Program-made: the position numbers and the translations under genes | Shown: positions 51,988 to 60,915 of the stretch, in pieces | Position numbering within the stretch: the stretch's first letter is position 1 | Layout: every line of letters starts with the position of its first letter | The notes under the pieces: generated by a model | What the model was told of the DNA's origin: nothing | Database searches by the model: none | The model's input: the letters and a program-made list of their open reading frames with translations, nothing else | Assembly: GCA_030432655.1 (NCBI GenBank) | Contig: JAUILA010000008.1 | Coordinates: 1 to 64,000, forward strand | Length of the DNA: 64,000 nucleotides | Direction: 5' to 3' | DNA from: Bacteroidia bacterium | GTDB lineage: Bacteria > Bacteroidota > Bacteroidia > Cytophagales > Cyclobacteriaceae

Positions 51988-54399
51988 TTAAAACTGAATC
52001 CGGTACATAACATCAGGAAAGAACCCTATCTGTTCCACTACGTTGATTTCGTCCGTTACCTGATTATATGTCCTTACAAATTCGTTTCTCCTGTTTGTGA
52101 CGTTTTGAAAATCAATAAAGAACTGGTGGGATACTTTCTTTCGGTTCAGCCGGACCCCCAGCTTAACATCCCAGCGGAAGTATGCATCGTATCGCTCGCT
52201 GTAGGCGATCTCATCCATGCGAACCTCACGCCCAAGATTCTCCCGGGTTGCCTCCAGGTCAATTGGTGTATAAGGACGGCCTCCGGAAGTGGTAACTTTC
52301 GTATCAAACGTCCAGGCATTTTGACCATTCGCCCCAAATTTCCATTCCTTGCCGAATAATAAATTTACCACATAGCGATTATTGAAAGCGGTATTTCTCC
52401 GGATCCCGTCACTTCCTTCATACCGGGAATCAAAAACAGAGGTGGTCAGCAGCATATAATAATTGCGGCTAAAGAATTTTTCCAGGGTAACTTCCATACC
52501 CAGGTTATACCCCGTTCCCTCGCTCACAAGTGATCCTTTCTCTTCAAAAATAAAATCACTCCCTTCATTGATAGCGGAATAGCTGGAAGATTCCTGTTCG
52601 ACAGGAATATCAAACAGTCGCTGATAGTACGCCTCCGTTTTCAATCGCCAGTCCGGACCCAGGTTTCTGTCCATGGCCAGCACAAAGTGATGTGCCTTCA
52701 TGAACCCAAGATCCTGGTTGGTCCTGACTGTGTTGCCCGGACTAACCTCTTCCTGGTAAAATAATATCGGGGAAGGTACGGACTGGCTATGCAAACCATA
52801 GGCAAGGCTCCAACGCTGTTTTTCCGTTTGCTGCCAGCTCACTGCCGCACGGGGTTCAAGGGATAAATCATCCATGAATCCATGATACTGCGCATGAATT
52901 CCAAAGGTGGCTGATAACTGATCGGTCAGTTTATATTCCGCCTGGTTATACACCTGAAATAAGTTAAACGTTTCATCCACGTCAGACGTCACCAGGAAGT
53001 AATCAGGTATCCCGTCCTCGTTGTCATCGGGAATCGAAATGCGGTCGTCCCTGTCTTCGGAAAAAAGATCCAGATCATAGGTCTCGTTCAGGAATCCGGT
53101 CCGCATACTCCAGCGCGCATTGAATTTAGTATTCAGGGTACTGGTCAGCGTATACCTGTTTTCACGGTTCCTGGTATTATTGGCGCGGTACTTCCCTACC
53201 TCTTCATCGTTCATGTTCAGCATCAGGTTATCCTGGAGGTATTGGTTGAAATTTGTAGAAACGCCCAATGAAGTTTTCAAATAAGTGTTTTTGCTCAATC
53301 GAAGGGTGTGGGCCACACCTGCCAGGCCCAGTTCATTTTTCACATACGCATCCTGGCTGGGGTCGGCAAACAGATCATTCTCATCTATGTCCTTACCCAA
53401 AAAATCAATATTGCTCTTACCACCGAGGCCAAATAATTCAAACCGGCCGATTTTGGTGTCTCCGAGATTTACCTTAAAAGAAAAATCCTGGAAATAGGGA
53501 ATGGCCGAAGTCCCGGTGGCGGCCAGGCTGGCAATGCCGTATCGATACGAACCCACGAAGGAGGAATTATTCTTCTTGCTAAGTGGGCCCTCCGCCATGA
53601 ATTCTAATCCGGAAAACGCAGAAACCTGGCCGGTAAATTCAAAAGTATCCGTATTCCCGTTTCGAAAGAACACATCAAACACCGCTGCATTGGCATTACC
53701 ATATTCCGAAGGGAAAGCACCGGTCAGAAAATCGGACGTCCGAAGCAGGTTCGTATTCAGCGCATTTACGGGACCGCCGGTCGTCCCCTGTGTGGCAAAA
53801 TGATTGGTGGTGGCAATTGGAATTCCCTCAACCCGCCATAGTAATCCGACCGGCGAATTCCCGCGAACCACAATGTCGTTTCGGGCGTCATTGGTGGCGT
53901 TCACCCCGGCAAATGAGGTCGCCAGTTTTGCCACATCGTTCCGGCCGCCGGAGAAACGGGTCACTTCTTCCAGGGAGAATGTCCGTGCACTCACCTTTGC
54001 CAGGTCATTGACCGGCAAATCTTTGTCAGCCGAACCGGTGATGACCACTTCGTCCAGCTTTTCAACAGATTCCTCCAGAAGTATGCGGAGGATTACCTCC
54101 TTCCCGGAGGTGACAAGTACATTCGGAAGGGTCAATCCCTTATAACCAACATACGTCACTGCCAGCGTCTGCCGGCCAACGGGTACATCCTCCAGGCGAA
54201 ATTGTCCGTTGACATCGGTTATAGTTCCTTTAACGGGATCCGATCCAATCAGCCTGATCGTAGCTCCGATCAAAGGATAGTCGGTTTGCTCATCCAATAT
54301 TGTTCCTTTGACAACTTGTGTTTGTGCTGTAACTGTGCCGGCGCTTACAAGGAAGAGCGTTGCCAGCAAAAGTGTTGTAGGTATAAAGCGGGTTTTCAT
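51988..54399 (-). CDS. TonB-dependent receptor-like outer-membrane protein, 803 aa
   Basis: The start at 54399 (MKTRFIPTTLLLATLFLVSAGTVTAQ) places the signal peptide at the N-terminus. A CarboxypepD_reg-like domain (about 27-110), plug (about 115-230; VARTFSLEEVTRFSGG, IVVRGNSPVGLLWRVEGIPI) and barrel (to 803, ending YRIQF) follow. This plug type belongs to the group often annotated as TonB-dependent receptor without SusD partner. It converges on the other receptor gene (40-base gap) and diverges from the LytS gene. Confidence 0.88.
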   Translation of the reverse strand: MKTRFIPTTLLLATLFLVSAGTVTAQTQVVKGTILDEQTDYPLIGATIRLIGSDPVKGTITDVNGQFRLEDVPVGRQTLAVTYVGYKGLTLPNVLVTSGKEVILRILLEESVEKLDEVVITGSADKDLPVNDLAKVSARTFSLEEVTRFSGGRNDVAKLATSFAGVNATNDARNDIVVRGNSPVGLLWRVEGIPIATTNHFATQGTTGGPVNALNTNLLRTSDFLTGAFPSEYGNANAAVFDVFFRNGNTDTFEFTGQVSAFSGLEFMAEGPLSKKNNSSFVGSYRYGIASLAATGTSAIPYFQDFSFKVNLGDTKIGRFELFGLGGKSNIDFLGKDIDENDLFADPSQDAYVKNELGLAGVAHTLRLSKNTYLKTSLGVSTNFNQYLQDNLMLNMNDEEVGKYRANNTRNRENRYTLTSTLNTKFNARWSMRTGFLNETYDLDLFSEDRDDRISIPDDNEDGIPDYFLVTSDVDETFNLFQVYNQAEYKLTDQLSATFGIHAQYHGFMDDLSLEPRAAVSWQQTEKQRWSLAYGLHSQSVPSPILFYQEEVSPGNTVRTNQDLGFMKAHHFVLAMDRNLGPDWRLKTEAYYQRLFDIPVEQESSSYSAINEGSDFIFEEKGSLVSEGTGYNLGMEVTLEKFFSRNYYMLLTTSVFDSRYEGSDGIRRNTAFNNRYVVNLLFGKEWKFGANGQNAWTFDTKVTTSGGRPYTPIDLEATRENLGREVRMDEIAYSERYDAYFRWDVKLGVRLNRKKVSHQFFIDFQNVTNRRNEFVRTYNQVTDEINVVEQIGFFPDVMYRIQF

Positions 54400-54635
54400 A
54401 CAGTTAGGATTTGTTTCCCGAAACCTAGCTGTAACGAGGACGGCAAAGAACAGCAACCGGACCGGAACCGAATGTATTCAAGTTGTAGCCGTGAAATAGT
54501 GAATTGAAACCTGTATGCCGCCGTGGCGCATCCTATTTTGGTTTGATACCATTCTGCCGGGGTTTTAACCGTACATTTTCCGGTTTCAGCAGAAGATTTA
54601 TTTACTGGTACTTGTTAATTATCTTTATTCACAGG

Positions 54636-55679
54636 ATGCTCAGCAGATTGAAAGAAATACATATTCGCTGGATAGGAATACCCATTGTGGGCTTTATTGC
54701 CATGATCGCGTCTCCGGATGATCATATGGCAGGCGAACCAATGTGGTATCAATATGTGGTAGCCCTGGTGTTTACTGCGATTTACTGGAACGGTGCCTGT
54801 TTAATTATTTTCTATTTCCGCAAAAAATATCCGCAGATAAGCAAAACCTCTACACGTCTGCTGCTAACGGCATTCTTTATTATTCTCTGGATGTCTGTCG
54901 GGGGCCTGCCGGTCAAACTGCTTCTTGGAATAAGTACACCTACCGATCTGTTTAAATGGTCTGAATTTTCAGATTTGCTGCCTTTCAATTTTATCGCGGC
55001 AGCTGTCATATCAATTTCATATGAGGCCTTTTATTTTTTCGACCGCTACAAGGAACAATTCCGGCTGAACGAACAGTTAAAAAACCAGCAGATCAGGACA
55101 CAGTATGAGGTACTCCAGAATCAAATGAGCCCTCATTTCTTATTCAACAGTCTGAATACTCTCGCATCCATAATCCCGGAGAATACCAACGCTGCAGTAG
55201 CATTTACCGAGCACCTTTCTGAAGTGTACCGGTACATTCTCCATCACAAAGACCGGGAGCTGGTGCGCCTGGATGCAGAACTGGAATTTGTAAAGTCCTA
55301 CATGTTCCTGCTTCATATGCGATACCCCGATAACCTGACTTACCAATTTAATGTTGACGAACAGTATCATTCGCTTACCATCCCCCCGCTGACGCTGCAG
55401 ATGCTGGTGGAGAATGCCATCAAGCATAATGTTGTTTCAAAAGCGAGGCCATTGCACGTGGATATCTATGTGGAGAATGGGAAATCGGTAATCGTACGCA
55501 ATAACCTTCAGCGCAAGGAATCGGCGGAGAAGTCTACGGGGACGGGCCTGGAGAATATTGAAAACCGGTACCGTATTTTAGGAAACCGTCAGATTGATAT
55601 TATCACCAGTGCGTCGAATTTTATGGTTGCCGTGCCGTTGATAGATTTGCTGGAAGAAAAAGACCTGAACCTGATATGA
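54636..55679 (+). CDS. LytS-type sensor histidine kinase, 347 aa
   Basis: Four to five membrane helices (about residues 10-165) followed by the His_kinase domain of PF06580 (QMSPHFLFNSLNTLASIIPEN, about 193-213; the phospho-His in SPHFLFN) and an ATPase domain with N box LVENAIKHNVV (about 267) and GTGLENIENRYRIL (about 309). The start at 54636 (MLSRLKEIHIRW) follows ACAGG; a longer frame from 54504 lacks a plausible protein start. It overlaps the response regulator gene by 4 bases (ATGA) and forms a two-component pair with it. Confidence 0.88.
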   Translation: MLSRLKEIHIRWIGIPIVGFIAMIASPDDHMAGEPMWYQYVVALVFTAIYWNGACLIIFYFRKKYPQISKTSTRLLLTAFFIILWMSVGGLPVKLLLGISTPTDLFKWSEFSDLLPFNFIAAAVISISYEAFYFFDRYKEQFRLNEQLKNQQIRTQYEVLQNQMSPHFLFNSLNTLASIIPENTNAAVAFTEHLSEVYRYILHHKDRELVRLDAELEFVKSYMFLLHMRYPDNLTYQFNVDEQYHSLTIPPLTLQMLVENAIKHNVVSKARPLHVDIYVENGKSVIVRNNLQRKESAEKSTGTGLENIENRYRILGNRQIDIITSASNFMVAVPLIDLLEEKDLNLI

Positions 55680-56437
55680 AGCTGCTGATCATTGAGGACG
55701 AAGCACCGGCGTTTCGGAGAATACAGAAAATCCTGCAGGAGATCGATCCGTCCATTGAAATTCTGGAAGTTCTTGACAGTGTGGAAGATACCGTGAAATG
55801 GTTGACCAACCATACCTGTCCGGATCTGATCCTGATGGATATTCAGATCAGTGACGGGATCAGCTTCCATATCTTCGAGGAAACAGAGGTGAGATGTCCG
55901 GTGATTTTCACTACGGCGTTTGATGAATATGTGCTGCGTGCATTTAAAGTCAACAGCATTGATTACCTGCTTAAGCCCATCAAAAAAAATGAGCTGGAAA
56001 AAGCACTGAATAAATACAGAAATCTCAGGCAGCAAACCAATCCGGCCCAGGCAGACCTGGCTGCCATTCTCAGTCAGATCAAACTAAGCGAAACCAAGTA
56101 CAGAAGCCGGTTTCTGGTCGGACAGGGCGATAAGATGCTCTCTATCAGATCGGAAGACATCGTCTGTTTTCACAGCAGGCACGGAATCGTCCATATCCAT
56201 ACCAATAACGAGCAAACCTACCTGTCAGATTTCACCCTGGACGACCTGCTGAATCAACTGGACCCGGATTTATTTTACCGGGCCAACAGGCAATTTATTG
56301 TTAATGCCGAATACATCAGAACGGTTCACAAGCATTTCAAAGGCAAGCTGCTGGTCGAATTAGATCATTTTCAGGGCGAACAGATTCTCGTCAGTTCTGA
56401 GAAATCCACCTCCTTCAAGCAATGGCTTGACCAGTAA
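55676..56437 (+). CDS. LytTR-family response regulator, 253 aa
   Basis: The receiver domain (1-118) has the acidic pair EDE near the start and phospho-Asp in LILMDIQISDG (about residue 55), with Lys in YLLKPIKK. The LytTR DNA-binding domain (about 150-250) shows FYRANRQFIVNAEYIRTVHKH. It partners with the upstream kinase. Targets are unknown; the divergent TonB receptor gene and the SDR gene are the nearest candidates. Confidence 0.92.
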   Translation: MKLLIIEDEAPAFRRIQKILQEIDPSIEILEVLDSVEDTVKWLTNHTCPDLILMDIQISDGISFHIFEETEVRCPVIFTTAFDEYVLRAFKVNSIDYLLKPIKKNELEKALNKYRNLRQQTNPAQADLAAILSQIKLSETKYRSRFLVGQGDKMLSIRSEDIVCFHSRHGIVHIHTNNEQTYLSDFTLDDLLNQLDPDLFYRANRQFIVNAEYIRTVHKHFKGKLLVELDHFQGEQILVSSEKSTSFKQWLDQ

Positions 56438-56477
56438 TTCTGCGCAAACACTTCCGATGTGTTACTGCTTCGCAAAC

Positions 56478-56506
56478 AGGTCTACGGGCCATTCTGACCT
56501 CTTTTT
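56478..56506 (+). terminator. Weak terminator-like hairpin after the LytTR gene
   Basis: AGGTC (56478-56482) can pair with GACCT (56496-56500), followed by CTTTTTCT. The stem is short, so the call is tentative. Confidence 0.35.
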
Positions 56507-56536
56507 CTAACAAAACTTTAATTAATCAACTTATTT

Positions 56537-56552
56537 TGGAACATTCATTCCA
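56537..56552. promoter_or_regulatory. TetR-type operator, copy 1 (upstream of SDR gene)
   Basis: TGGAACATTCATTCCA, an inverted repeat TGGAA-N6-TTCCA. It shares its plan with the sites at 56573 and 57393, and all three flank the SDR-TetR pair. Confidence 0.7.
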
Positions 56553-56572
56553 ATATGCCGTATAGAGTATTA

Positions 56573-56588
56573 TGGAACGATCATTCCA
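56573..56588. promoter_or_regulatory. TetR-type operator, copy 2 (upstream of SDR gene)
   Basis: TGGAACGATCATTCCA, same plan as copy 1, centred 36 bases downstream of it. Between the two lies TATAGAGTAT, a possible -7/-10 region, so a bound repressor would cover the promoter. Confidence 0.7.
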
Positions 56589-56617
56589 ATTAAATTATAA
56601 ATCCTAAAACAACATTT

Positions 56618-57373
56618 ATGAATTCTTTAAAAGGTAAAAACGCCGTCATTACGGGAGGAAACAGTGGGATTGGTTACGCAACCGCCCAAAAACTTGTGGA
56701 AGCAGGTGCAAACGTAATCATTACGGGAAGATCAGAGAGTAAAATTAACCTGGCGGCCAGCGAACTGGGCGTTACCGGACTGGTGGCTGATGTAAGTCAG
56801 GTAAAGGCCATCGAAAATCTTGTTGCCCGGGTGGAAGGCCTTTTGGGTCATGTTGATATCTTATTTGTCAATGCAGGCATATTCGCCCCGGCTCCGTTAG
56901 GTGCCATTTCTGAAGAAATGTTTGATGAGCAAATGGGCATTAACTTCAGGGGGGCAGTATTCACCATTGAGAAATTCTTACCGCTGTTAAGTAACGGATC
57001 CAGTATTATCAACCTGTCATCTGTAAATGCCTATTCCGGAATGCCCAATACAGCTGTATATGCAGCATCCAAAGCGGCACTCAACTCCTACACCCGTACT
57101 GCGGCCACTGAACTTGCACCCAGGGGAATACGCGTGAATGCAGTGAATCCGGGACCGGTCTCGACCCCTATCTTCGGTAAAACGGGACTGCCCGAGGAAC
57201 AATTGAAAGAATTTGCCTCTGCCATGGAAAACCGTGTTCCGCTGAAGCGATTTGGAAATCCGTCTGATATTGCCAACCTGGTGGCTTTTCTCGCTTCTGA
57301 TGAAGCGTCATTCATTACCGGAGCAGAATATAACATTGACGGAGGAATTGCGGTAAATCCAATTCTCAATTAA
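56618..57373 (+). CDS. Short-chain dehydrogenase/reductase, 251 aa
   Basis: A classical SDR: cofactor motif TGGNSGIGYATAQ (about residues 11-23), N-A-G in FVNAGIF (about 86-92), catalytic Ser in INLSSVNAYSG (about 134-135) and Tyr-x-x-x-Lys in YAASKAALNSY (about 148-152). The closing VAFLASDEASFITGAEYNIDGG is typical. The Arg in GRSES after strand 2 suggests NADPH. It is preceded by two TetR-type operators and followed by the tetR gene, so it is probably the enzyme that gene controls. Substrate unknown. Confidence 0.92.
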   Translation: MNSLKGKNAVITGGNSGIGYATAQKLVEAGANVIITGRSESKINLAASELGVTGLVADVSQVKAIENLVARVEGLLGHVDILFVNAGIFAPAPLGAISEEMFDEQMGINFRGAVFTIEKFLPLLSNGSSIINLSSVNAYSGMPNTAVYAASKAALNSYTRTAATELAPRGIRVNAVNPGPVSTPIFGKTGLPEEQLKEFASAMENRVPLKRFGNPSDIANLVAFLASDEASFITGAEYNIDGGIAVNPILN

Positions 57374-57392
57374 CTCCCATTATATCTAATTG

Positions 57393-57408
57393 TGGAACGT
57401 TTGTTCCA
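57393..57408. promoter_or_regulatory. TetR-type operator, copy 3 (upstream of tetR gene)
   Basis: TGGAACGTTTGTTCCA, a perfect palindrome TGGAAC-N4-GTTCCA. It lies 42 bases before the tetR start and just upstream of TACCTTAG (57417-57424), one base from the Bacteroidota -7 pattern TAnnTTTG. This arrangement fits autorepression. Confidence 0.75.
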
Positions 57409-57450
57409 TTTGTCTTACCTTAGAGGGAGTGTAATGCTCCCTTTATTTAT

Positions 57451-58044
57451 ATGCCCCGGGAAAGAAATTTTGTAGAAGATGAAGTGCTTGAAAAGGCTAT
57501 GTACCTGTTTTGGAAACAGGGCTATAATGCTACGTCCATTCAGGATATTGTAGAACACCTGGGCATCAACAGGGCCAGCCTGTACAATACCTTTGGGGAC
57601 AAGCACGAACTTTTCAAAAAGTCCTTTGACCATTACAGGAATAAAAATGTCGCTGTTCTGAAAAACTTCCTGGGAGAATATTCCGATGTGAAATCCGGAT
57701 TAAAGGCGTTGTTTCATCAGGCTGTTATTCAGTCTGCTGCGGATAAAAATCAAATGGGCTGTTTCGTAGTGAATACAGCGACTGAAATGATTCCGGGCGA
57801 CGAAGAAATTCAGAAAATTCTTAAGAACAACAAGGAAACAGTAGAACGAGTATTTCTGGAATACCTGGAGAAAGGGAAAGCCGAAAATCAGTTTTCTGAG
57901 CCACGCAATCTGAAAGCCTACGCTTCGCTGTTGTTCACTTTGTACAACGGTCTCAAAGTGGTCTCCAAAATTGATCCGGCTGGCGAGGAACAATCCGCCG
58001 CCATAGACTCCGTACTTTCTTTGATCCGACAGACTGATCAATAG
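57451..58044 (+). CDS. TetR/AcrR-family repressor, 197 aa
   Basis: The N-terminal HTH (residues 10-57; AMYLFWKQGYNATSIQDIVEHLGINRASLYNTFGDKHELF) is complete and ends in the family LYNTFGDK turn. The C-terminal ligand domain (about 80-195) contains a TetR_C_16-like segment with MGCFVVNTATEM. It probably represses itself and the SDR gene through the three TGGAA palindromes and is released by a small, perhaps aldehyde or quinone-like, ligand. Its 3' end overlaps the convergent lipoprotein gene by 7 bases. Confidence 0.9.
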   Translation: MPRERNFVEDEVLEKAMYLFWKQGYNATSIQDIVEHLGINRASLYNTFGDKHELFKKSFDHYRNKNVAVLKNFLGEYSDVKSGLKALFHQAVIQSAADKNQMGCFVVNTATEMIPGDEEIQKILKNNKETVERVFLEYLEKGKAENQFSEPRNLKAYASLLFTLYNGLKVVSKIDPAGEEQSAAIDSVLSLIRQTDQ

Positions 58045-59654
58045 CTCTGCCTGGTCACCACCGGCACATAACCATACTCCATTCCTTCCGGCGGGGTTAC
58101 CAGTAAATTTTTGTCTATTCGCACCAGCTGTCCGGAAGTCGGGGGTGCGATATACTCCCGGTCAATCCCCCACTCACGATGTATTTTTTCAATCAGTTCC
58201 TGTAATGCCGCTTTCTTTTCTTCACTCCAGTCAAACTGTCCGAATACAGGCTGGTCGATGAACCGGTACCAGTAATATTCAACGGTCGACCCATCATTGA
58301 GCCTGGCAGAATACGGTCCGTCTGCAGGGCTGGCCCAGCTTCCTGTCGAAGGGGAAGAATAGGTTCCGGCATTCTCCTGTTCGGGAAATTCCGCACTCAG
58401 CAACTTCGTTTCTTCCGGGATATCTGAGGGGGATACGGGAACCATGACATTACCATTCATTTTATAATATTCGGGAAAGGTCCCTGTCTGAAAATCTGAA
58501 TCTTTCCATTGAAAACCGAATGCGTGACCGTCCGTGAATGTGCTGAAGATGCTTCCAAGTCCGGAAATATTGCTGTCCTTCACTTTGAGGAAGGGCTCAT
58601 TCGGGGTAATTTCGGGCTGGAACATGCCTGTCTCTTTAAAGGACCCATCGGAGATAATGTTATGATTCCGCCATGCAAGGATGTCATTATAAATACCATT
58701 CTCATCATAATACCGTAAATCCTGCACCAGCGTTGCCTTTCCGGATTGATCCGCGGGGAAATTCAACTTAGGGACTTTCACATACAGCGAACCATCCGGC
58801 CCCCGTGCTTCAAAATGGGGTACCGTATTGATTTCCATTGCACCTCCATGAATGATTCCTTTCCGGCTGTCCAGGCCCTTTCCCTCAATTTCCGGATATG
58901 TCTCAGACAATTTGGCCCAGGTTTCGGGCAGGTAATAGGCAATTGGCCCTTTATAATTCTCCGTGTTAATAAAACAGGTCCAGCTCAGGTTGCCCACCTC
59001 CACTTTTGAATTATTATAGGCATCCGTCAGGGGGAGCGCCATGTACGCATACCCCATGAAGGATCCGTCCGGATCACCCTCAAAAGTAAGCGCATCCGGC
59101 GGGATAAGCAGCCGGTTGCTCAATTGCGCAATACCCAGCAAATGGTCTTCCAGCGCCTGATCATCATAAAAAAATGACCAGCCGGGACTGGCTACTTCAT
59201 AATCATAACACTGCGGGGTGGAATTCATACTGAATTTCGGCGGACCATACCGGTATTTATTGCCACGCCAGTACCCTAATCCACCTTCCAGGGTTTGAAA
59301 AACCGTTTCCCAGGTCGGACCTCTCTCGGGCCATGTACTGGCCAGGGTACCAGGCGGACAAAGCGCCAGGGTGGTATTATCTGAATTATCCGGCAAAATC
59401 CAGGTCCCCGGAAGACCAATTTGAAAAGATGTAAGGGGTTGATCTACCAGTTTCCAGGCAGCTGTATAAAAAGACACTCCCATTCCATAGGACGGATTCG
59501 GTGATGAATCGTATCCAAGGTAACCGTAGTAGCCATTCACGCCATATTCAGCTTCGGTGGAAAGATCATCTTCCCTGTCTTTTTTACAGGAAATCAGTGC
59601 GGATAATAACACTACAGCCAGCCCAAAATGCATTCGTTTTAACATAAAATTCAT
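58038..59654 (-). CDS. Hypothetical lipoprotein, 538 aa
   Basis: The lipoprotein signal has lipobox ISC (LLSALISCKKD, Cys about residue 23). The mature part of over 500 residues is rich in Tyr, Trp, Pro and Gly (GYYGYLGYDSSPN, GLGYWRGNKYRYGPPKF), suggesting a large beta-structured surface or periplasmic protein. Cys residues are few. I recognise no domain. Its 3' end overlaps the tetR gene by 7 bases, and its start lies 15 bases from the end of the Crp/Fnr gene on the same strand, so it could be cotranscribed with that regulator. Confidence 0.7.
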   Translation of the reverse strand: MNFMLKRMHFGLAVVLLSALISCKKDREDDLSTEAEYGVNGYYGYLGYDSSPNPSYGMGVSFYTAAWKLVDQPLTSFQIGLPGTWILPDNSDNTTLALCPPGTLASTWPERGPTWETVFQTLEGGLGYWRGNKYRYGPPKFSMNSTPQCYDYEVASPGWSFFYDDQALEDHLLGIAQLSNRLLIPPDALTFEGDPDGSFMGYAYMALPLTDAYNNSKVEVGNLSWTCFINTENYKGPIAYYLPETWAKLSETYPEIEGKGLDSRKGIIHGGAMEINTVPHFEARGPDGSLYVKVPKLNFPADQSGKATLVQDLRYYDENGIYNDILAWRNHNIISDGSFKETGMFQPEITPNEPFLKVKDSNISGLGSIFSTFTDGHAFGFQWKDSDFQTGTFPEYYKMNGNVMVPVSPSDIPEETKLLSAEFPEQENAGTYSSPSTGSWASPADGPYSARLNDGSTVEYYWYRFIDQPVFGQFDWSEEKKAALQELIEKIHREWGIDREYIAPPTSGQLVRIDKNLLVTPPEGMEYGYVPVVTRQSY

Positions 59655-59669
59655 TACAAGTTAAACAAC

Positions 59670-60266
59670 CTACTTTCTATACACTTTCCGGTCAACGATA
59701 TCCACCCATCCCTTTTCTTCCATTGCTTTAATACTTCGTATCACGGTCTCAACCCTCAGGCCTGTCATATCGGCAATTTGTTGCCTGGTCAGGGGCACTT
59801 CATATTTTTTTCCCGGTTCCGGGAGTGCACCTTCCTTCAAATAATCAATCAGGGTAAGAATCCGGTGCTCCGGTGGATGTGAGGACATTTCGCGAAGGAT
59901 CATCGCTTTATACTGAAGCCGTTTACTCAATGTCGTCGTAATTTCGAGGTGTACGTCAAAATTTTCCTTTAGCAACCGGAACAGGCTTTCCCGTGTAAGC
60001 CGGTAAACAGTGCTTTCCTCTACCGCAATAGCACTACTGGGGTAGTCAAAATCACAGAACAGAGGCGGTTCGCCAAAACTTTCGCCGGGTCCGAAAATCC
60101 CCTGGGTAAATTCTTGTCCGTCCTCACTGAAATTAAACATACGGATACTTCCCTCCGCAACCTGCCAGTAATACAGGGCACGGTTTCCTTCATTAAACAA
60201 GATCTCATTTTTACTCAACGCTCTCTTTTGTCCGCCGAATTCTTCCAGAAGCTTTTCAGATATCAT
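59670..60266 (-). CDS. Crp/Fnr-family transcriptional regulator, 198 aa
   Basis: A cyclic-nucleotide-binding-like beta-roll (residues 15-125; GIFGPGESFGEPPLF) and a C-terminal HTH (about 145-195; LTRQQIADMTGLRVETVIRSIKAMEEKGWV). There is no N-terminal cysteine cluster like that of FNR, so it is probably of a haem/NO-sensing (DNR-like) or ligand-independent type. It is divergent from the nos genes, with a perfect FNR-like palindrome between them. Most likely it activates nitrous oxide respiration under low oxygen or NO. Confidence 0.88.
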   Translation of the reverse strand: MISEKLLEEFGGQKRALSKNEILFNEGNRALYYWQVAEGSIRMFNFSEDGQEFTQGIFGPGESFGEPPLFCDFDYPSSAIAVEESTVYRLTRESLFRLLKENFDVHLEITTTLSKRLQYKAMILREMSSHPPEHRILTLIDYLKEGALPEPGKKYEVPLTRQQIADMTGLRVETVIRSIKAMEEKGWVDIVDRKVYRK

Positions 60267-60315
60267 ATTGCTGCAATTGCTTTTCCAATTTAAAAAAAAG
60301 CTGGTTAAACCCCTC

Positions 60316-60335
60316 CTTATGATTCAGATCATAAG
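60316..60335. promoter_or_regulatory. FNR/DNR-like box upstream of nos genes
   Basis: CTTATGAT-N4-ATCATAAG, perfect 8-bp arms, close to the FNR consensus TTGAT-N4-ATCAA. It lies in the 118-base gap between the Crp/Fnr gene and the cytochrome gene. Confidence 0.75.
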
Positions 60336-60354
60336 TACCAGCACAGGGCATCGG

Positions 60355-60362
60355 TAAATTTG
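60355..60362 (+). promoter_or_regulatory. Promoter -7 element of the nos operon
   Basis: TAAATTTG matches the Bacteroidota -7 consensus TAnnTTTG exactly. A start site 5-7 bases further on would put the centre of the FNR-like box near -42, the class II activator position, and the cytochrome start about 17 bases downstream. Confidence 0.6.
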
Positions 60363-60384
60363 AATTATCAAAACAAATGAAACT

Positions 60385-60891
60385 ATGGAAACTGAATGCA
60401 AACCGACTTACCATACCAGGATTTTCCCGTCCTTGTTTTTTCTGCTGGCTGTTTTTTTTCTCACAGGTTGCAGCGGCGGTAATGAAAATAAAGAAGCCAG
60501 TGCCCCTCCGGCCCAACCGGAAGAAACGACACCGGAAGCCACGGCCGATCCTGTGGTAAACAAAGGTGTCGGTCCGATTACATCGGTCAACCTGGGCGAA
60601 CTGGATACTGAAATGGCCGCCGAGGGAAAAGAACTTTATGAATCGCTTTGCACGGCGTGTCACAAACTTGATCAGCGCTATATAGGACCTTCACTTGCAG
60701 ATGTCACAGAACGGCGTTCACCCGAGTGGATCATGAACATGATCCTGAACCCTACAGAGATGGTAAAGGAAGATCCTGAAGCGAAAAAGCTCCTCGCAGA
60801 ATACATTTCTCCAATGGCCGATCAGAATCTGAGTGAAGAACAGGCCAGGAAAATCCTGGAATATTTCAGATCAATCAGCCAGAACCAATAA
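60385..60891 (+). CDS. Lipoprotein c-type cytochrome of the nos cluster, 168 aa
   Basis: An electron carrier, probably donor to NosZ. Signal with lipobox LTGC (Cys about residue 29), a low-complexity Pro/Glu linker (about 35-60), then a monohaem domain with CTACH (about 88-92) and a distal Met in SPMADQNLS (about 147). The start at 60385 (METECKPTYHT) is the only one that keeps the signal peptide; an ATG at 60377 is in another frame. It lies 24 bases before nosZ, as in other Bacteroidota nos clusters. Confidence 0.85.
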   Translation: METECKPTYHTRIFPSLFFLLAVFFLTGCSGGNENKEASAPPAQPEETTPEATADPVVNKGVGPITSVNLGELDTEMAAEGKELYESLCTACHKLDQRYIGPSLADVTERRSPEWIMNMILNPTEMVKEDPEAKKLLAEYISPMADQNLSEEQARKILEYFRSISQNQ

Positions 60892-60915
60892 ACCATTCTT
60901 ATAAATCAATACACC

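Noticed and set aside
60377-60559. Alternative frame at the start of the cytochrome gene
   Set aside because: It gives a basic peptide without haem motif and overlaps the frame that carries the lipobox and CTACH.
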